From Chloroflexota bacterium (GTDB taxonomy: Bacteria; Chloroflexota; Anaerolineae; Anaerolineales; E44-bin32): DNA of 64,000 nucleotides. Location: contig JADFRQ010000001.1 in assembly GCA_022561215.1 (NCBI GenBank), positions 1 through 64,000 of the forward strand, given 5' to 3'. The notes below the pieces were generated by a model. It made no database searches. It was not told where the DNA came from and saw only the letters and a program-made list of their open reading frames with translations. Within the stretch, counting starts at the first letter, position 1, and each line of letters starts with the position of its first letter. Shown here piece by piece: positions 60,436-64,000 of the stretch. The translations under genes were made by a program, and so were the position numbers.

Positions 60436-61717
60436 CCGATGGATTCTCCGACATGGAGATTTTCTTTCGGCTGGCACGCACTTTGCGAATGCGCTTTCCC
60501 GTAACCTGCTCCACGACCAAGTGCAACCCACCTGCATCGACAAATTCGCCCGGGAGAGGGACTCGTCCCAGCTGACTATAAATAAACCCTCCCAACGTTT
60601 CACTCGTGTCTTTGGGCAATTCAGAACCGACAAGAAGATTTACATCATCCAAATCTATCCCCCCGCTAAAGAGATATTCGCCCTCCATTAGCTGTTGATA
60701 TGATGCTTCTTCAGCAACGTCATATTCATCGCGTATCTCACCCACGATTTCTTCGACGACATCTTCGATTGTTACCAGACCCGCAGTGCCCCCATACTCA
60801 TCTACCACGAGAGCCATATGAATGCGCTTCGCCTGCATTTCAGCCAAAAGATCATCCAACTTTATGCCTTCAGGAATAAAAAATGCTTCGCGAATGAATT
60901 TTGAGATCGGTTCAATTTGGCGGTTTTCCTTCCAGGCCCGCAATAAATCTTTGATATAGATTAAGCCAACTACGTTGTCGATCGACTGATCAAAAACAGG
61001 AGCGCGCGAGTGACCCGTACGCAAAAGGGTATCCAGCGCGGCCATAAGAAGTGTGCTGCCTTCCAGCGCATGGATATCGATACGCGGCGTCATCACTTCC
61101 CTCGCCAAGGTATTGCCAAATTGGAAGATAGAGTAGATCATCGCTTTCTCTTCCTCTTCGATCGCCCCACCTTCTTCTCCCTTATCAACGAGAGTCATGA
61201 TTTCTTCTTCGGTCACAAGCACCCGCTCACGACCTCCTTTTGAACCCAATAGATATCCATCCAGTATTCGTACAACTCTGCGCACAGGTTTTGTGAAAAA
61301 GATCGTCGCCCTGGCTAAAAACGTAAGACGCAGTGCCCATCGATTGGGCGATCGAAGCACTCCTTCCTCTGCGAGAAATTCAATCAGTCCTACAAGAGTG
61401 CCAATTCCGAGGAGAACAAGGAGTAAACGGCCAAGTTGAATTTCGTTTTCCACCTGGTAAAGTTGGCGAAGAATAAAAAGAGCAAAACCGATCGTGAGCA
61501 CGCGGAAAAGCCCCCGGAAGATACGCATGGACAAGATTAATTTTGTAGCGCTGCGAACGACATCGATCGTCTCTTGAGCAACAATGCTGCCGGAATCTTT
61601 AAGTTCTTCGAGGCGCGAGGGATGGCTGTTAACGAAGGCACTCCTCGTCGCCGCCAATAACGCGTCAAAGAAAACCATGATCAGAAGATAAATTGGGATT
61701 GAAAGGCTGTCAATCAC
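60425..61717 (-). CDS. CNNM/CorC-type hemolysin family protein with CBS domains
   Basis: REVMTPRIDIHALEGSTLLMAALDTLLRTGHSRAPVFDQSIDNVVGLIYIKDLL; MALVVDEYGGTAGLVTIEDVVEEIVGEIRDEYD. Confidence 0.95.
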   Translation of the reverse strand: MIDSLSIPIYLLIMVFFDALLAATRSAFVNSHPSRLEELKDSGSIVAQETIDVVRSATKLILSMRIFRGLFRVLTIGFALFILRQLYQVENEIQLGRLLLVLLGIGTLVGLIEFLAEEGVLRSPNRWALRLTFLARATIFFTKPVRRVVRILDGYLLGSKGGRERVLVTEEEIMTLVDKGEEGGAIEEEEKAMIYSIFQFGNTLAREVMTPRIDIHALEGSTLLMAALDTLLRTGHSRAPVFDQSIDNVVGLIYIKDLLRAWKENRQIEPISKFIREAFFIPEGIKLDDLLAEMQAKRIHMALVVDEYGGTAGLVTIEDVVEEIVGEIRDEYDVAEEASYQQLMEGEYLFSGGIDLDDVNLLVGSELPKDTSETLGGFIYSQLGRVPLPGEFVDAGGLHLVVEQVTGKRIRKVRASRKKISMSENPSDES

Positions 61718-63062
61718 GCTGCTCTAATTTCCTTATTGCCCGGGCAGGTACACCGGCGACGAGCGTATGATCGGCCACATCACGTGTTACCACGGATCCT
61801 GCACCTGTGCGTGAGCCATCGCCGAGTTGAATAGGAGCGACAAGCATCGTGGCACTTCCAATAAAAACTTGCTCACCAATTATGGTTTTGTTTTTTTTCT
61901 TTCCATCATAATTACACGTCACGGTACCTGCGCCAATGTTTGAATTTTCACCAATCGTTGTATCGCCAATGTAGGAAAAATGCCCCATTTTTACCCCAGG
62001 CCCAAGAACGCTCTCCTTTACCTCTCCAAAGTTGCCCATGTGTACGCCACGCTGGAGATGGGCGCCTCGCCGCAGATGAGCGAATGGCCCAATGTCGACA
62101 TCATCCTCCAGAATAGCTTCTCGTACCACCGACATCAGGATCTCACAACGGTCACCAATTGTAGTGTCTCGAATAATGGTGTTAGGACCAACGACACAAT
62201 CTTCGCCAATGGTCGTCGCCCCCTGGAGATGTGTATTCGGCAAAATTGTCGTATCGATGCCAATATTGACATGCGGGCCGATATAAACCGACGCTGAATC
62301 GGTAATGCTGACACCGGAAAGCATCCATTTGCGGTTCACGCGGCGCTGTAAAGCTGCCTGCGCTTCCGCTAGATGATGGCGATTGTTAACTCCGATAATT
62401 TCATCTTCGTCTTCGACTTCTGTCCATGCCACTTGATTTCCCTCCTCAACCGCTAATTGGACCATGTCGGTGAGATAGTACTCTCCTTTGGGCGATAGCG
62501 GAAGCTGACTGAGATGACCCCATAACCATTCTGCCGAGAAGCAATATATGCCAACATTTAGTTCCTTAATGGTCATTTGCTCCTCGGAGGCATGCGCCTC
62601 TTCTATGATGCCTTCGATGGCCCCCGACTCATTCCTCAGAATCCTGCCAAATCCTCTTGGTTGGGATGTTGTTGCGGTGAGGATCGTTAACGGTCCCGCG
62701 TTTCGCCTCTGCATCTTAATTACCGCGCGAAGCGTGCCTGCAGTAAGCAGGGGCATATCGGCATAGAGCACCAAAACAAGCTGTGACTTGTCCTGTAGCT
62801 CTTGCGCAGCCTGCATCACTGCATCGCCAGTACCAAGCCTATCGATCTGATTGACCAAATGGATATCTTTGGGAATAGAATCTTCGAGCAACGACCTTTC
62901 GGGGCCGACCACCACATACGGAGGGCGCCCGGTCGCTTGGCGAGCTGCATCAATAGACCACATCAGCATCGGGATTCCACCAAGAGGGTGCAGAACTTTC
63001 GGCGTTTTCGACTTCATCCTCGTACCTAAACCAGCAGCGAGAATCAGTGCATCACAATTCAT
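61710..63062 (-). CDS. glmU: bifunctional UDP-N-acetylglucosamine diphosphorylase / glucosamine-1-phosphate N-acetyltransferase
   Basis: LILAAGLGTRMKSKTPKVLHPLGGIPML; LVLYADMPLL; LbH repeats; SNIGAGTVTCNYDGKKKNKTIIGEQVFIGS. Confidence 0.97.
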   Translation of the reverse strand: MNCDALILAAGLGTRMKSKTPKVLHPLGGIPMLMWSIDAARQATGRPPYVVVGPERSLLEDSIPKDIHLVNQIDRLGTGDAVMQAAQELQDKSQLVLVLYADMPLLTAGTLRAVIKMQRRNAGPLTILTATTSQPRGFGRILRNESGAIEGIIEEAHASEEQMTIKELNVGIYCFSAEWLWGHLSQLPLSPKGEYYLTDMVQLAVEEGNQVAWTEVEDEDEIIGVNNRHHLAEAQAALQRRVNRKWMLSGVSITDSASVYIGPHVNIGIDTTILPNTHLQGATTIGEDCVVGPNTIIRDTTIGDRCEILMSVVREAILEDDVDIGPFAHLRRGAHLQRGVHMGNFGEVKESVLGPGVKMGHFSYIGDTTIGENSNIGAGTVTCNYDGKKKNKTIIGEQVFIGSATMLVAPIQLGDGSRTGAGSVVTRDVADHTLVAGVPARAIRKLEQRD

Positions 63063-63191
63063 CGGTTACTCCAACTTGAATCCAATCCTGTGCACCTGTG
63101 TGCATGCCTTTGATTCATGAATAATGTATTCAGGGGGGAGAAAAAAGATGTGGGAAAAGGTACGTCAGTGGAATTCAAAATATGTTCAAGG

Positions 63192-63262
63192 CTGGGGCGC
63201 CAGGATTCGAACCTAGATTAACGGATTCAAAGTCCGCTGTGCTGCCGTTACACCACGCCCCA
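63192..63262 (-). tRNA. tRNA-Gln(UUG)
   Basis: Minus TGGGGCG TG GTGTAACGGCAGCAC...GGACTTTGAATCC (anticodon TTG), GGTTCGAATCC T-arm, CGCCCCA acceptor. Confidence 0.94.
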
Positions 63263-63322
63263 CTTGTACCGGCATTTAAATCGAATGCCCCGAATTGTAA
63301 CACAAGCGATAATCGACGAGAC

Positions 63323-64000
63323 TTACTTTTTCTCAGAATCTTCGCTGGCGAGATCGTCGGAAACAAGGCCAAGTTTTTGGGCCTGTTCGTACGTTAGGGC
63401 CTCACCATCAATCTGTGTTTGCGCCCCGGATTCGGACACTGCCTCCTCCCAAAATTCATTGGCGTCTACCTTATCATCCTCCAAAGCGATGGATTCGATA
63501 TCAATTTCTGGTTCCCCGTCGTCTGCGCTGTCCTCCCAATCTTCGCTCCGATCCGCCATACGGGAAGGCATTGCCGCGCCCATCATAGACAGATAATCAA
63601 GTAAATCGCCCACTGCACGACGTCCGTAGTGCACAACAGTTCCCATTTGTCCGGGCGCCTGCTTTCCACGATAAATAATCAGCAAACCGTAATACGCACC
63701 CACATTCGTGAGATAAATGTCATGGGTATCGCCATCGAAGTATTGAAAATTTGTAGGCAAAAGGGATTCGAGCAAAGCACTGACCTTGAGCCCTGATCGA
63801 AACGCCGTCATCAGAGCAGGCAATGCAGCTTCTAAATTGAGATCGATTCCCTGATCACTCCGGGCGATGATATTGCCCCTATCGTCGAGCAGCATGATCG
63901 CTTCTGCCCCAAGATCGGCCTGCATTCTTGTGAGGCGGCCGATCATGCGATGCATCAATTCGTCAAATATTTTAACGGGAGAAGAAGGAATTTCAGAGAG
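63323..64000 (-). CDS. roadblock/LC7-like domain protein, N-terminus truncated by window edge
   Basis: In-frame coding continues upstream of the track ATG (…LSEIPSSPVKIFDELMHRMIGRLTRMQADLGAEAIMLLDDRGNIIARS); roadblock-like dimer fold signature. Confidence 0.55.
   Translation of the reverse strand, partial: LSEIPSSPVKIFDELMHRMIGRLTRMQADLGAEAIMLLDDRGNIIARSDQGIDLNLEAALPALMTAFRSGLKVSALLESLLPTNFQYFDGDTHDIYLTNVGAYYGLLIIYRGKQAPGQMGTVVHYGRRAVGDLLDYLSMMGAAMPSRMADRSEDWEDSADDGEPEIDIESIALEDDKVDANEFWEEAVSESGAQTQIDGEALTYEQAQKLGLVSDDLASEDSEKK

Overview
The window looks like an ordinary chromosomal segment of a Chloroflexota bacterium, probably Anaerolineae-like. That placement is inferred from gene content and style; no search was run. 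Core content: a complete 14-gene respiratory complex I operon (nuoA-N, minus strand, ~51.6-36.9 kb); a recO-glyQS(fused)-dnaG-rpoD cluster; glmU / CBS-hemolysin / cdd; rpsB-tsf // pyrH-frr-uppS-cdsA; groES-groEL under a CIRCE operator; rho; two M16 peptidases plus UDP-glucose dehydrogenase; three TPR-type proteins; hutI; and four tRNA genes (Ser-UGA, Ser-GCU, Arg-GCG, Gln-UUG). I see no CRISPR array, prophage or intact transposase. The most interesting locus is a bacterial Elp3 gene divergently paired, 17 bp apart, with a methyltransferase whose primary sequence resembles eukaryotic Trm9. This suggests a bacterial Elongator-like (cm5U to mcm5U type) tRNA wobble-modification module. Also notable are a tRNA-Arg with a GCG anticodon, a ~120-170 aa acidic extension on ribosomal protein S2, an NBD insertion in an ABC exporter, a MITE-like element, dispersed Chloroflexota-type repeats (one low-complexity block lies inside the nuo operon), and several perfect hairpins. 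Start codons marked 'refined' were inferred from protein N-termini and are not certain.
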